Shown here one piece after another: positions 1 through 12,900 of a DNA stretch of 64,000 nt. Every line of letters starts with the position of its first letter. Positions within the stretch are counted from its first letter, which is position 1. The position numbers and the translations under genes are program-made. Below the pieces are notes generated by a model. The model did not search any database. It saw nothing but the letters and a program-made list of their open reading frames with translations, and was not told the DNA's origin. This stretch comes from Nelumbo lutea (taxonomy: Eukaryota; Streptophyta; Magnoliopsida; Proteales; Nelumbonaceae). Where the stretch lies: assembly GCA_022828595.1 (NCBI GenBank), contig JAKGHH010000001.1, forward strand, positions 117,874,999-117,938,998, read 5' to 3'.

Positions 1-345
1 TTTTGGAGTGCCATCTCATTTACAGTATATTGTGGCATTTGGAAAGAAATGAATGAGAGGATGTTCTAAGGCAGGAAGAAAGGAAAAAGAGAGTTCACTT
101 TCCAAGATCAATTATCTTGTCCTTGATTGGATCTTGGCTCATCCACAATTTGAAGTTGCTCAAAGAGATGATTTTGGGTCTGATTTTTGGGATGCTTTTT
201 AACTTATAATGGATGGATGACAATCAGTAAGCTCCTTAAGTTTTGATTTTAGGTAGTTTATCTGTTATTGGTGTGTTACCTCAACACCCACAACCTTGTA
301 CATTTTAGTTTCTCCAATAAAGTTTTCTATCCACTTACTATCATA
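1..345 (+). pseudogene. LINE 3'-terminal remnant (ORF2 C-terminus plus 3' UTR)
   Basis: The first 200 bases read on the plus strand as the end of a plant L1-type ORF2 product. One segment contains the hallmark IWKEMNERMF, a version of the 'W..W.ERN.RIF' tail of the zf-RVT region. After a frameshift near position 66 a second frame runs to a TAA at about 200. The bases after it (TTATTGGTGTGTTACCTCAACACC and on) resemble the 3' UTR of other LINE tails in this window, for example near 15,590. The copy is 5'-truncated by the window edge and no clear poly-A end is visible. It lies in intron 7 of the kinesin gene. Confidence 0.6.
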
Positions 346-722
346 GAAAGGGAGTTCATTTCCACCATATGCAAAATATGAAAACTAAGTAACTAAGCAA
401 CAGGAGTATGCATCGTTTTCACTCCCATTTCTCCAAACCCATTCTCCCTTCCTCTTTCCCAAAAATAAAACAGACCACACAAGAAAGCAGCATATAATTT
501 CTTCCTATCAAATAAATCTACATTGCCAACTGATAGCAGGGAAACAAATTAAATTTAACAATACCAAAACAAAATTGTCCAAAAAATATTAAAATGATAT
601 TATATTAAAATAAATAAAGAAGCCCAGCATTCTACAACTGAAATAAAACACACAAAAATATAAATTGAATAGATTGTAAAAGAAAACAACTAATTCCAGA
701 CTAAAGGGAACATAGACCATAC
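346..722. other. Kinesin intron 7 sequence, nothing recognised
   Basis: This AT-rich stretch contains no reading frame or repeat that I recognise. The next expected kinesin exon, which would continue after the codon split at 723, is not seen on the minus strand between 1 and 722. It should therefore lie to the left of the window. Confidence 0.5.
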
Positions 723-901
723 AAATGAGAAACGTTGAATTTCATTATGTCTGTCCCTCGATTCTGAAGCCCTGCTTTTAGAACTTTAGAGAAGTCTAAA
801 GGATTTTCAACCTTTTCCTGAACAAGTTCTATGAAAGAATCTGGTGGACCCATGCGGACCTTCGATAGATTATTCCTCAGTTCTGAGAGTAAATCATGTA
901 C
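723..901 (-). CDS. KAC: KAC kinesin exon 7 (motor domain)
   Basis: The exon starts after an AG at 903-902 and reads residues 273-331, beginning VHDLLSEL, with [14 protein letters not shown] and KFNVSH near its end. It stops with two bases of a split codon before GTATGG (722 downward). Reading on without splicing meets a TAG about 23 bases later, which supports the donor site. It corresponds to the KAC motor segment just before the switch region. Confidence 0.85.
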
Positions 902-3900
902 CTATTAAAACATGAGGTTGGACCACAATTAGAAATATGACAGTGTTGAATTCAAACTACCTCTAAAAAACAAAGTACTGCATCTAACAAATATGCAATT
1001 ATGCATAGGGTGGCCATCAAGTGTAATTCAATTGGTACCTGTTCATTGTATAGCTCAAAGATTGTAACATAAAAATCAAGTCGTGAAGAAGAAGTCATAT
1101 CTGAGTTGGACAAATCAAACAGCTCCTCAAAGCACCTAACATACAAACCACGCTCATGACTAGATCCTTCCTGCAAAAGTTCATATCTAGTAAAGAAAAG
1201 GTGAAAGAAGGAAGGGTGAAAGATGATGATGATGATGACAATATGTGTTGACTGGATAAAATTTTGAGTTATTCGATTCTTATCAGTTCAAGTTTTGAAG
1301 TTTTCGAGGGTTCAAGGTAGCATACATGCTGATTGAACCCTAACAAATGAGAAAAAAAATAAAAAACTAGTATTTAACTTAAACTGAATAATTTAGCTTA
1401 ATAATGTCTATTTTATTATTAGAATCTCAAAAGTTAAGAATATAAAAGTATCCAAGAGCACTGTGGAGAAAACTTCTCGGCAACTAAGCAAGCCAACCCT
1501 TCATAAGTGTCTTATCGCCTAGGCATCACCTAGATGCCACTTGACAAATATGGAATGTATGTTCTTGTTTTAGTTTTCTACAATAGAATATCTTTGCGTC
1601 ACTTTCTTTTATCAGCACATGTCTCTACATTTCTACTCTTCTTAATTAATATCTTTTGCTGTCAACTAGACACATGTACATATGTGGAGAGAGAAAGAGA
1701 GAGACCATAGTGTGTGTCTTTCCTGAACCAGTTTGCCCATAAGCAAATATGGAAACATTATACCCATCCAAAGCTGATTGTACAAATGGCTGGACATCAT
1801 GGAAAAGTTCCCCTGAAAGTACAAGACATCAAAAAAGGTAAATAACAAAAAACGTATACTTGCACTCAATTGGGAATTCGAATCCCATATAAATTAAATG
1901 CAGAAAAACCTAACCAACCTTGAGTTACTAAACAAGAAAATACACAAATCAAAGAAGAAAAGAAATAAAAATAGCAGCAAGAAACCTATGTTCCTTACCT
2001 TGTCCAACATGAGGTCCATAAACCCTATCAAATTCAAAATCCTTCTTAGGGTTGGAGAGAGAATCATCAGTAGTAATAACACGGATTGTGAAATCATCAG
2101 GAAATTCAACGCAGGATAGGCCTTCATTTTCAAATAGTGGCCTTGTGCGGCAAAACAACTTTATGTTTCCTGAAATCATCAGTCCAGCTTTTCAAATAGA
2201 AAACTACCACAATGGTTATAAGAACTTAACATATGTCTTTACTCCTAATATTTGTTCAAATATTTTCATTGATCTGGGTATATATGCAAAGCATAAGTGT
2301 AACATTTTACAACATATTCCCCATACATTTCTTATTGTCTTAACTGAACTTTACCATCTTAATTATATCAATACAATGATTTCACTTAACACCCTTACTA
2401 CCAATATTACATTAAGGCTTCACCCTGTGTCTGGCCATGGCATCAGCCAGCATATTTGCTGATCTCCAGGTCCATATAAAACCAGTGTTTTAAAAGCGCA
2501 AGGCACAAAAAAGGTGCAGGGGTCAATTTGCACTTGAGGTGCAAGGCGCAAGGCGCAAGGAGAGGTGCGTGCCTTTTTGAAGCAAAGCACAAAAATGCAA
2601 AAAAAAAAATCTAAAAATCAAAAAAATATATATCAGAAATTTCAAAAAAATCAAAAAAAATTAAAAAAAATATATTAAACATAATCTTAATAAAAATATA
2701 AACTTAAATTTTAAAATAAATGTTTTAAAAAACCTATTATCTAAAATTATAATACATAATCATAAGATGCAAAGCATATCCAAATGAGAATTAAAAAATA
2801 AAATCAAACATATCAAACATTTTCAAGCATGTAAAACCTCTAATCTCTTTTTTCACTCAATTGCATTATTTCAAGTAGCTAATGTAATATAAAACATATT
2901 AAATTCCTGATTCTACGAGCCGCCTTTGTGCCACACCCCTTGAGGCAAGCCCAAACAAGTCCACATTAGGTCTAAAAATCTTAGTTTTCACACAAAAAAT
3001 AATGATTTTATAGTTTTAGTTGCTTTTTAAGAAGACATTTTATTAGGATGAATGAATGAACAACATTACCAAATTGGGGGTTCTCGCCTGGGCTGAGGCA
3101 CATTTTAGGGTATGCGCCTCGCCTATATTCAAAAAAAGCAAAATAGCGTCAAATTTTCAAAAGGTGCACCAGGCGTGCGCCTTTGGAAAGGGTTGCACCT
3201 AGGACCTAGGCAAGGCACATATTGTAAAATGCACCTCACCTGTGCGCGCGCCTTTTAAATCATTGTATAGAACTTGCAATCAATTATGATGTGTTAGTGG
3301 TGTTAGTGAAGGGGTATTTCAGTCCTTGTACTTGTTGAGAATGTTGATGTGTATGGTTATGTTAGTTTGAGTGCCTCTTACTTAAAGAAGGGCACTAAAG
3401 TCTTTTCCAATAAGTTAATAATATAATAACAGGTATGGCCAAATCTAGGGATAACTCTTCTCTAATTCGAACAAGCCTTTCTCTCTTTTCTCTCTTTTCT
3501 CTCTTCTTCTTTCCTCTCCTACTTCTTGCTGTTTACTTTACTTTACAGTCAACGAACAAGACAGAATTCTAGGGCAGGTCAAACTTCAACATGGTATCAA
3601 AGCGAGGTTCACCAAATCAGACTTGCTAGAATTCTGTCTTCTGCGCATTCGAAATAGGGTTTCTCTTGGGTTTCTCAGCTGAGTTGGAGACTGGGAAAAG
3701 GGCTGAAAAGGAGAGATCGCCCTCTTCCCTAAGAGGTTCCTATGCCTCCGATTGTGTCGTTGGTGATTGGTTGTTGTGGTTTCTAAGCCCTAGTTAGGGC
3801 TGGTATGTGTGGTGCAATGGTGTCTCAGCCCTTCGTGTGGTTGGCCTTCAGGCGATGAGGTAAAGTTTTTTTTATGCATATTTTTCTGTTATGCAATACA

Positions 3901-6900
3901 TGAGAGGTGTAGTACAGTTCGCATGATGGGTTTTCATATTGCAGTATGCTAGGGTTTATGCTAGGGTTTATTCTGGTTTGTGTGTGATTCGAAGGGCAAT
4001 AGTGTCTACTTAATGGTGAAACTTCCTGTAGTTGTGGATTAGGGTTGGTGGTGTTACAAGTGTGGTTTTCAGCATTTGATATCGCTGAAATCAGTGTGTA
4101 GACTTCGGTGAGTAGGGGTTGTGGTGTTGCAGTTTTCAGCATTATATACTGCTGAAATCAGTGTGCAGATTTCGGTGAGTAGGGTTTGTGGTGTTGCAGT
4201 TCTCAGCATTTATTACTGTTGAAATCAGTGTGCACATTTCGGTGAAGTGTCTGTGTAGTGTGCAGTGTGTAGTGCTCATAATTCAGTGCTCAGAATTCAG
4301 TGATAACGGAGTTCGGCAATGGCAAATAACAGTGATAGTAAACCTAGTGTCATGATATTTACTGACTACCTGAATGTCCAAATGACCTCCATTAAACTGA
4401 ATGGAGAGAATTATGTCCCTTGGGCCAAGTCTGTAGAGGTTTTTCTGAAGGCGAAGAAGAAAGTGAAGCATATAAGAGAGGAGAAACCCCCCACTAATTC
4501 TCAGGAGTATGAAGACTAGGAACAGGAAGATGCACAGATCATTACATGGTTGTGGAACAGTATGGAACCCAAAATCAGTGTGAACTTCATGTTTCTTGAC
4601 ACAGCCAAAGAGGTGTGGGATCATGCTAAGAAACTGTATTCAGGTCAGGATAATACCACTAGGGTATATCAACTGTATCAGGAATACTTCAATCTGCAAC
4701 AGGGAAATCAAAGCCTTGAGGATTACTATGCCAGTGTGAGGAATATCCGTAATGAGTTAAATGTCTATCATCCTCTCACTTCAGATGTCAAAGTTCAACA
4801 GCAACAGCGAGAGCAGCTTGATGTGACACGGTTTCTGGTGGGGCTGAAGTCTGAGTATGAACCAGTACGAGCCCAGATACTAGGGGGATCTGCTCTTCCA
4901 TCTTTAGAGGAGGTGTTTGCTCGTCTTCTGAGGGCTTCCATTGGATCTATGGACTCCAATGTCTCCGATAAATCAGCATTTGTAGTGTAGAGAGGTCGAG
5001 GTGGCAAAAGTGGGGCTCGAGGAGCCCAGCCTGGCAGGAGTGGTAGTGGTGGATCTACACATATCCGTGGAGGTGGTCGTACTGGAGGTAGAGATTCAGG
5101 GGGAGCTCGTGGTAGAGGATGTGGCTCGGGTCCACGGAAGTGTACTCATTGTGGTTTGGATGGACATACCATTAACTACTGCTATGACTTACGTGGTCCT
5201 CCCTCGACGTGGGCCAACCATGCCATGACTAGTGACACCAGTTTCAGCTCTATACAGGAGAACCGGTCAGCTGACCCGATGCCTTCTACTCCCTCAAATG
5301 GTCCAGGCAAGGAGATGGTGAGTGTTCCTCGAGATGAGTATGAGAGGTTTGTTCAATCCAAGTCGCAACAGAACACATCTTCCTTTGCACACTCAAGTAT
5401 GGCTTGTTTGGCATCCACACCCAACCCCTGGATTATTGACTCTAGAGCCTTCGATCACATGACGGGAACTCTAGGTGTGTTTTCATCTCTCACTCATTGC
5501 TCAACATCACAATCTGTTACCCTTGCTAATGGCTCCACATCATCTATCTGTGGTGTTGGCAATGTTGACCTAGACCTTGTATCCATATCCTCTGTTTTAT
5601 ATGTACCTAAACTTCCATTTAATCTTATGTCTGTTAGTAAGCTGACCAAGTCCCTTAAGTGCTCCAACACATTTTACCCTTCTCTGTGTGTTTTTCAAGA
5701 TCTCAAATCGGGGATGAAGATTGGTGGAGGGCAGGAAGCCGGTGGACTGTATTATCTTGATGGTGGTGGACGAATGTCAACGGCCCTTCAGTCATCCATT
5801 TCTCCTCTCCATTGGCATTGTAGATTTGGTCATCCTTCGTTGAAAGTGTTGCAGTCCTTAGTCCCTTCATTGAGTCAACTTTCTGTTTTAGATTGTGAGT
5901 CATGTCAATTTGGGAAACACCATCGTGTTCCCTTTCATTCTAGGGTCGATAACCGTGTGTCGAGTCTTTTTTCTTTAATTCATTCAAATGTTTGGGGTCC
6001 TTATAAAGTGATGTCATATAATGGATACCGATATTTTGTTATTTTTGTTGATGACTGTTCAAGAATGACGTGGCTCTATTTATGAAAAAAAGAAGTGAAT
6101 TATTGGCCATCTTCCAGAAATTTTATGCTAATATCCGCAATCAATTTGGCGTTCACGCCAAAATTTTCCGTTCTGATAATGGTCGTGAATACTTGTCTTC
6201 ATCTTTTCAAGAATACTTGGACCAACATGGCATTATACACCAAACTTCATGTACCTACACTCTGCAACAAAATGGGGTTGCTGAGAGAAATTACCGCCAT
6301 CTTGTAGAAACGACACGCTCCCTCATGCACCACATGAATGTTCCCAAAACCTTTTGGAGCGATGCAATGCTCACCTCTTGTTCCTTAATCAATCGAATGC
6401 CCACGTCTATCCTTGATGGTCGTTCTCCTTTTAGTGTCTTATTCCCCAACATGTCTCCGTTTCCGCTTTCTCCTCGGGTATTTGGGTGTGTCTGCTTCGT
6501 TCATAATCTGGGTCCCGGGACTGACAAGTTAGATGCACGTTCCCTGAAGTGTATCTTCCTTGGCCATTCCCGAACTTAGAAAGGGTACAAGTGTTATCAT
6601 CCCAATTCTCGCCGTTCCTTGGTATGTGTTGATGTTACACTCTTCGAGTCTACGTCGTTCTTCGTGGGGTCTGGTGCTGCTCCTTCCTCCACATCACCAC
6701 CTAGTCTTCCACTTCCTGTGGCTGATCCACCTCCTCTGGTTCCAGCCATGCCTACGTCCTTGCCTCCGGTGCCACCGTCGGTTGACCGTCCACCCATCCG
6801 TCACGTGTATACACATCGCCCGCGTGTACCGGCTGCAGCTCCTCCAGATTCATCACCGTCGACAGATCTAGCTCCAGCTCCGACACCAGCCTCCAACCTA

Positions 6901-9900
6901 GATCTTCCTATTGCCTTCCGGAAAGGTAAACGTACTTGCACCCTTCACCCTATTTCCAATTTTGTTTCACTTACCCACCTCTCCACCTCCCATCGCCAGT
7001 TCATATCTTTGTTATCCTCCGTGGTTGTTCCTAAGGATGTCCAAGAAGCCCTTACCTCTCTAGAGTGGTGTCGTGCTATGGAAGAAGAGCTCTCTGCTCT
7101 ACATCATAATCACACTTGGGATCTCACCGCTCTTCCTCCCGGGAAGCAGGCTGTCGGTTGTAAGGGGGTGTATAGCGTTAAGTAATTGCCAGATGGTCGT
7201 GTTGAGCGCCTGAAGGCGCGGCTGGTTGCCAAAGGGTACTCCCAAACCTATGGCATTGACTACACAGAGACATTCTCCCCGATTGCTAAGATAGGGTCAG
7301 TTCGTGTCGTCATCTCCCTTGCAGCTATGTATGATTGGCCTCTCCATCAGCTAGATATCAAAAATGCCTTTTTGAATGGTGATTTGCTCGAGGAGGTTTA
7401 CATAGAGCAACCACCCGGATTTGTTGCTCAGGGGGAGGATGGTAAGGTATGCAGACTTAAGAAGGCTATTTATGGACTTAAACAGTCCCCTCGAGCATGG
7501 TTTGGTAGGTTCAGTGAGGTGGTCAAGAAGTTTGGTATGAAACAGTGCCAAGTTGATCACTTTGTCTTCAGTTTTGACTCTTCGGCAGGCAAAATAATAT
7601 TGGTGGTGTATGTGGATGATATCGTTGTGACTGGGAATGATAAAATGGGCATTGACAGATTGAAGGCATTACTATAGGAACACTTTCAGACAAAGGACCT
7701 TGGCAAGTTGAAATACTTTTAGGGCATAGAGGTAGCAAGATTTAAGCATGGCATTAATTTGTGTCAGAGGAAATATATGCTTGATTTACTGGAAGAAACA
7801 GGGTTGTTGGGTACTAAACCGGCTGAGACACCTATAGAAACAACTACGAGGCTGAGCAGTGATATAGGTGAAGTATTTGAAGACCCTGGCAGATACCGAC
7901 GACTTGTAGGCAAACTAAACTATCTAACCATTACTCAGCCAGATATTTCATTTGCGGTTAGTGTGGTGAGTCAGTTCATGCAGAAACCTTTGGTCCCACA
8001 TTGGAATGCAGTGCTAAGGATTATGAGGTATCTGAAAGGAGCTCCTGGTTGTGGTTTGTTGTACAGGAGTGGTGGAAAACTGGTAGTAGAAGGATACACC
8101 GATGCTGATTGGGCAGGTTCTATGTCTGATAGACGATCTACCACAGGCTATTGCACCTTTCTGAAGGGTAACCCGGTAACGTGAAAAAGTAAGAAGCAAA
8201 CATGTTGTGGCAAGAAGCAGTGCAGAAGCAGAATATAGGGCCATGGCACATACTGCTTGTGAATTAATGTGGCTGAGGAACCTTCTACAGGAGATAGGAT
8301 ATGACATCAGTACTCCAATGAAGCTCTATTGTGACAATCAGGCAACGGTTCATATCTCTTCCAATCCAGTGTTTCATGAAAGAACCAAGCACATCAAAGT
8401 TGACTGTCATTTTGTGAGAGAGAAGGTGCTGAATGGGGTGATAGAAACTGCATATGCTAGTACGGGAAACCAGTGGGCAGACTTGTTTACAAAAGGTTTG
8501 AGTCGGGGGAGAGTGGAGTACATATGCAACAAACTGGGATTAAATGATATATACTCACCAGATTGAGGGGGAGTGTTAGTGGTGTTAGTGAAGGGGTATT
8601 TCAGTCTTTGTACTTGTTGAGAATGTTGATGTGTACGGTTATGTTAGTTCGAGTGCCTCTTACTTAAAGAAGGGCACTCAAGTCTTTTCCAATAAGTTAA
8701 TAATATAATAACAGGTATGGCCGAATCTAGGGATAACTTTTCTCTAATTCGAACCAGCCTTTCTCTCTTTCCTCTCTTTTCTCTCTTCTTCTTTCCTCTC
8801 CTACTTCTTGCTGTTTACTTTACTTTGCAGTCAACGAACAAGACAGAATTCTAGGGCAGGTCAAACTTCAACATGAAGCTAAGGCTCTCAGCTATTTCAA
8901 GTAGTTTCAATATTGCCATGGTCCTTATTTGTTGTGTTGCAGTCGTGTCACCACCACTTTTGAGTCCCCCTCCACAACATGTTTCCTCAAATTTAAGTTC
9001 CTCAACAATCTTAAGCCCGGTAATATTACAAACAAGTCAACCCTCATGGACTTTCCTTCCCCTATAGGACCTGAATACATAACCAATATGTTGTCGTTAT
9101 GATCCCCAAACTCCAAAGATTCCTCCTATACACAAGGGCATAACTCCAGGGCTAGCCAAGCTGCATACATCAAAATTTAGTTTGACCTCTCCAACTATTG
9201 GTGGGACCCAATGTAAAGAGACCACAAACCTAAAAGTAGGAAAATGTGCTACTGCACTACACTTTCAAATTTATTAAGATTTAAAAAGCCCTTTGCCTGA
9301 TTTGCCTGTCCACTGTCTTCCATTTTCTTAATATTGGCATCTGTGACTGAGATCATAGAGAAGAAGGAGATGCACTTCCTCTAGGATGGACCAAATGAGA
9401 AAAACAAAATGCCATTTAGTAAATTCAGGACAATTGTGCACATCTGAGGAGAAAGGGGGTACGGTTTTAGACCTGTTAGAATGATTAAAAAAATCTATGT
9501 TTTGGTATTAAATAAAAAAGAAAATCCTATTAATAAAGAAAGAGAGTACATCAGCTAGGGTGATGAAATCTTTTTTTTTTTGTAGACATTATTTTTGCAA
9601 TGTCTGAGAATCACTTTTTGTACAGGTGGTTGTTTTGTATTCACAGTTTCTTTCTGGGTAGAGTGGTGGTGCTTTTTCTTTAATACAATACATTACCTTT
9701 TCTCAAAAAAAAAAAAAAAAAAGTTCTACATATAACTCAAGAAAAAACATACATTAAATAAGACAAACAAAGGACACAATTACATGCTTAAGTCCAGTTC
9801 AAGAAGAGTCCAAAAACCAGCACCAAGATCTTCCTTAGATACCCCTTCAAATTCTGGAAGTATGAGAACCCAGCCCATTATCTTCTTTCCACATATTAGA

Positions 9901-12900
9901 GTGATTTGTTCCCTTCTATAAGCCGTATTTTCAAAAATCCTTCTGTTTCTTTCCTTCCACACTTTCCCAACATATAACAAAGAAATGCAGCTCCATACTA
10001 TCTTTCCCTTGGCGTTCTCTCTCACAGTTGGCCAACAAGCAAAAATGTCTCCTGGAGCTCTTGGTTCCACCCAAGAAGATCTGAATAATCCAAAAAAGAG
10101 GCCCCAAATAAACTTGTGAAAGGGCATCCAAAATGCAAATGAAGAGCAATCCCCTCCGCAGCTTCACGCACGTAACAGTGTAACACCTCCCAGACAAGTG
10201 GATACCCCTACTTCAATGTGATCCAATGTCAAGTGTCTATCCAGGGTCACCAATGAAGCAAATGTGTCTACGCTTGGTGGAATTCCCCCAAACTCATTTA
10301 GTAAAAGAAAAAAATATTAAAAAGGAAAAAAAGATGCTAAATGCATCCACCAATAGGGTTCTGAGACAGCAGCACCAAAAAGATGACAAGAGCCCAAGAA
10401 GAAAGAACCAGAGTTTGCCTTTTCAGAATCCTTCCTTCAACAACCCCAATCAATTCCTAGCTTTCCCACAAAGATTTCAGTAACCAGCTGTTTACTACCA
10501 ACTTCAGGAAAGCACACTTTATCAAAGACAACAAGTCTTTTTTCCTTATCCCTCTCAGCATTCCCCTCCACTGCTGCCAACACCTCTAACCCATTTCCAG
10601 ATTCAACCTTCGCCCCCTCTTTCTCCCCCCCTCGTTCTTCCATCGACCTCAGCTGAAACTTCAGCACTCTGCACTCCTCGCCTGAACTGACATGGCCTGA
10701 TCCTTCGAAAATCTAGGAAGAGACCTTGAAGTGTCTAAAATGATTTAACAGAGAACTTTCCACTCGATTCCTTAGTAAGGCCTTATAAAATGATTTTAAC
10801 AGAGAAAATGCCATTGCTTGGCTCTTTCCACCATCTTGAATCCCTCCTATCCACTTGCAGCCATTAGCTTGGATTCTTGCTGCAATACTACATTCTTAGA
10901 TATTTTCATTTGTTGGACCAGTGCTTCTGAGTCCTTGCTTGGATTCAATGTACAGTTGCTATGCTCATTTTCGTGGATTCCTTGTGTTAACTTAAGTAGA
11001 AGTTCAGGACTGTTATCAGTCTTGAACCCTAATGGATTTCAGGTTCGAAAATAAGAAGAAAGGTAAAGAGAAAAAAAGGAGGAAGAGGGAAGAGAAGCAG
11101 TAGAACACAAGAGTTGAAAAGGAAGAGTAGAAGCTTGATTTTCTGCCGCCGCCACTTTAATTAATATTTATAGGTTATGCTCATTACATGGAAAGGACAG
11201 ACTAGAACACCTTCTACCCTAGGCACACCTTAGTCTTTACATAACAAATAGAGCAAAAAAGAAAAAATAAAACTGAAATAAATAACAACTGAAACAACTA
11301 AATGACCAATAGCTAACCCTAGGCAGACTAGAACACCTTCTACCCTATGAACACAGTGGGACCGTAGCTGCGGGGCCCACATCAGTGTTCTCTACAACTT
11401 ATTTGCTTGAATTCACTATGCTATTGATTTGTTCTTTGGTTATATTTTTTTGTGGTAATAAAAAGAAAAAATATTAAAATAAAAATGAAAAAACAAAATA
11501 AGGTGCCCAATGGTTACAAAAGAGAAGAAAGAAAAAAACATGTACCTCCAAAATATCAACTTTGGTTATTTGTTTGAATTCTTATTATATGGAAATTCAC
11601 GATTTTTTATTTCTCTTCCCACTTTGCTGAGTGAACTAACTATTTTGCATGTAGAATTTTTAAACTTATGACAAAGTAATATTGCATTACGAAATTAATT
11701 AGGTAATATTTACTTATATGTAAAATTATTTATTATTAGCTTTGGTTTAGCATTTTCAACTACAATATTAATAAAAACTTTAAAATATGGCACATATTAA
11801 TATTAAATATCAATGTTTTAAAAGCACAATGGGCTAACACTACCTACAAATAAAGGAGGTTTGGCACTATACCCTGTACATCTTATACTTTTTTATAGAG
11901 TGGTCTTGTACATCTTATCCATGTTTTATTTTTCTCTTGTACATGTTTTCTTACAACTAATAAAGTGAACAACTACCAATTAGAAAAAGGAATAAAATGC
12001 TAATACATATAAAAAACTAGTAGAATAAAAATCATACTCACTTAAAAATGGCTTTTTACATCAAATAAAATAAAATAATGCTAAAAAACCAGAATACCAA
12101 CATGGAGCAATTTGTCAATTTGTCTTGTATGCTTAGCTTTATAATTATAAACGGTCATATACATGGTTTTTAAAACCGGACCGGACTGGACGGTCGAACC
12201 GGAAAAACCGGGAATCGGTCAGGTGACTGGTTCCGTTTTACCCAAAAACCGTTATTTTGCCAAAAAACATTGATTTGGTCAACAAACCACTGACCTGGAC
12301 GTTCGAACCGTTCAGCAGTTTTGGCCTTTTTTTTTATTTTTTCATTTTTTGTCAAACCAGGCCATCCGCTCGGTTCGAATGGTCGGACTGTGTGACCCAA
12401 GAAACGGACCCCTGAACGGTTCATTGTCTGGTTCGGTTTTAAAAACCTTGGTCATATAATAACTCCAAATTGTGCTTTAGGCTCCATTTTTTCATTGACC
12501 AGTAAAGGATATTCATTAATTGATGAAGTCCTGGGTTGTGTAATGTCTCAATGGCCTATGATCTATTTGGGGCTACCTTTGGGTGATAATCCGAGTGCTA
12601 GCTCTCGAAACCCAGTAGTTGAGAGATTTTTTTTCTTTTTTGATCAGCAAAAGGAGAACCTTATTCAGTTAAGAGAATCAGTAACAGAATTACAGCAAGT
12701 AGAAAGCAGACATTGCACCACAAAGTGTCACAATAAACCCCAAAAAAGTTGTTGCTTATTAACTCCCTGTTTGGCTTATGAACCAGCCATCCCATTTGCA
12801 TTTCTCCTGATCCATGTGAACGAGGCATTGAGTTCCCTTGCTAGGCTTACAATCTCCCTTAGGGGATGTCTATAAATCCAAGGAGCATTACCCCTTGAAT

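Larger units (their letters stand above)
3292..8873 (+). mobile_element. Copia LTR retrotransposon, full length but defective
   Basis: The element is 5,582 bp with 300-bp LTRs (3292-3591 and 8574-8873) that differ at about nine positions by eye, a primer-binding site, gag, protease, integrase, RT and RNase H in copia order, and a polypurine tract. The flanks TGATG (3287-3291) and TGAAG (8874-8878) are a probable 5-bp target duplication with one mismatch. Stop codons end open segments at 4519, 4990, 6085, 6579, 7185, 7677 and 8184, and the frame shifts near 6,080 and 8,190. It therefore cannot make a full polyprotein. It sits in intron 3 of the kinesin gene, opposite to the direction of gene transcription. 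Confidence 0.92.

Noticed and set aside
2052..2462. 136-codon plus-strand ORF over kinesin exon 4
   Set aside because: It is the complement of a well-supported kinesin exon plus intron and LINE tail. No domain is seen.
3825..4142. 105-codon minus-strand ORF in the copia leader
   Set aside because: It lies over the 67-bp tandem repeats and has no motif. The plus-strand element explains the region.
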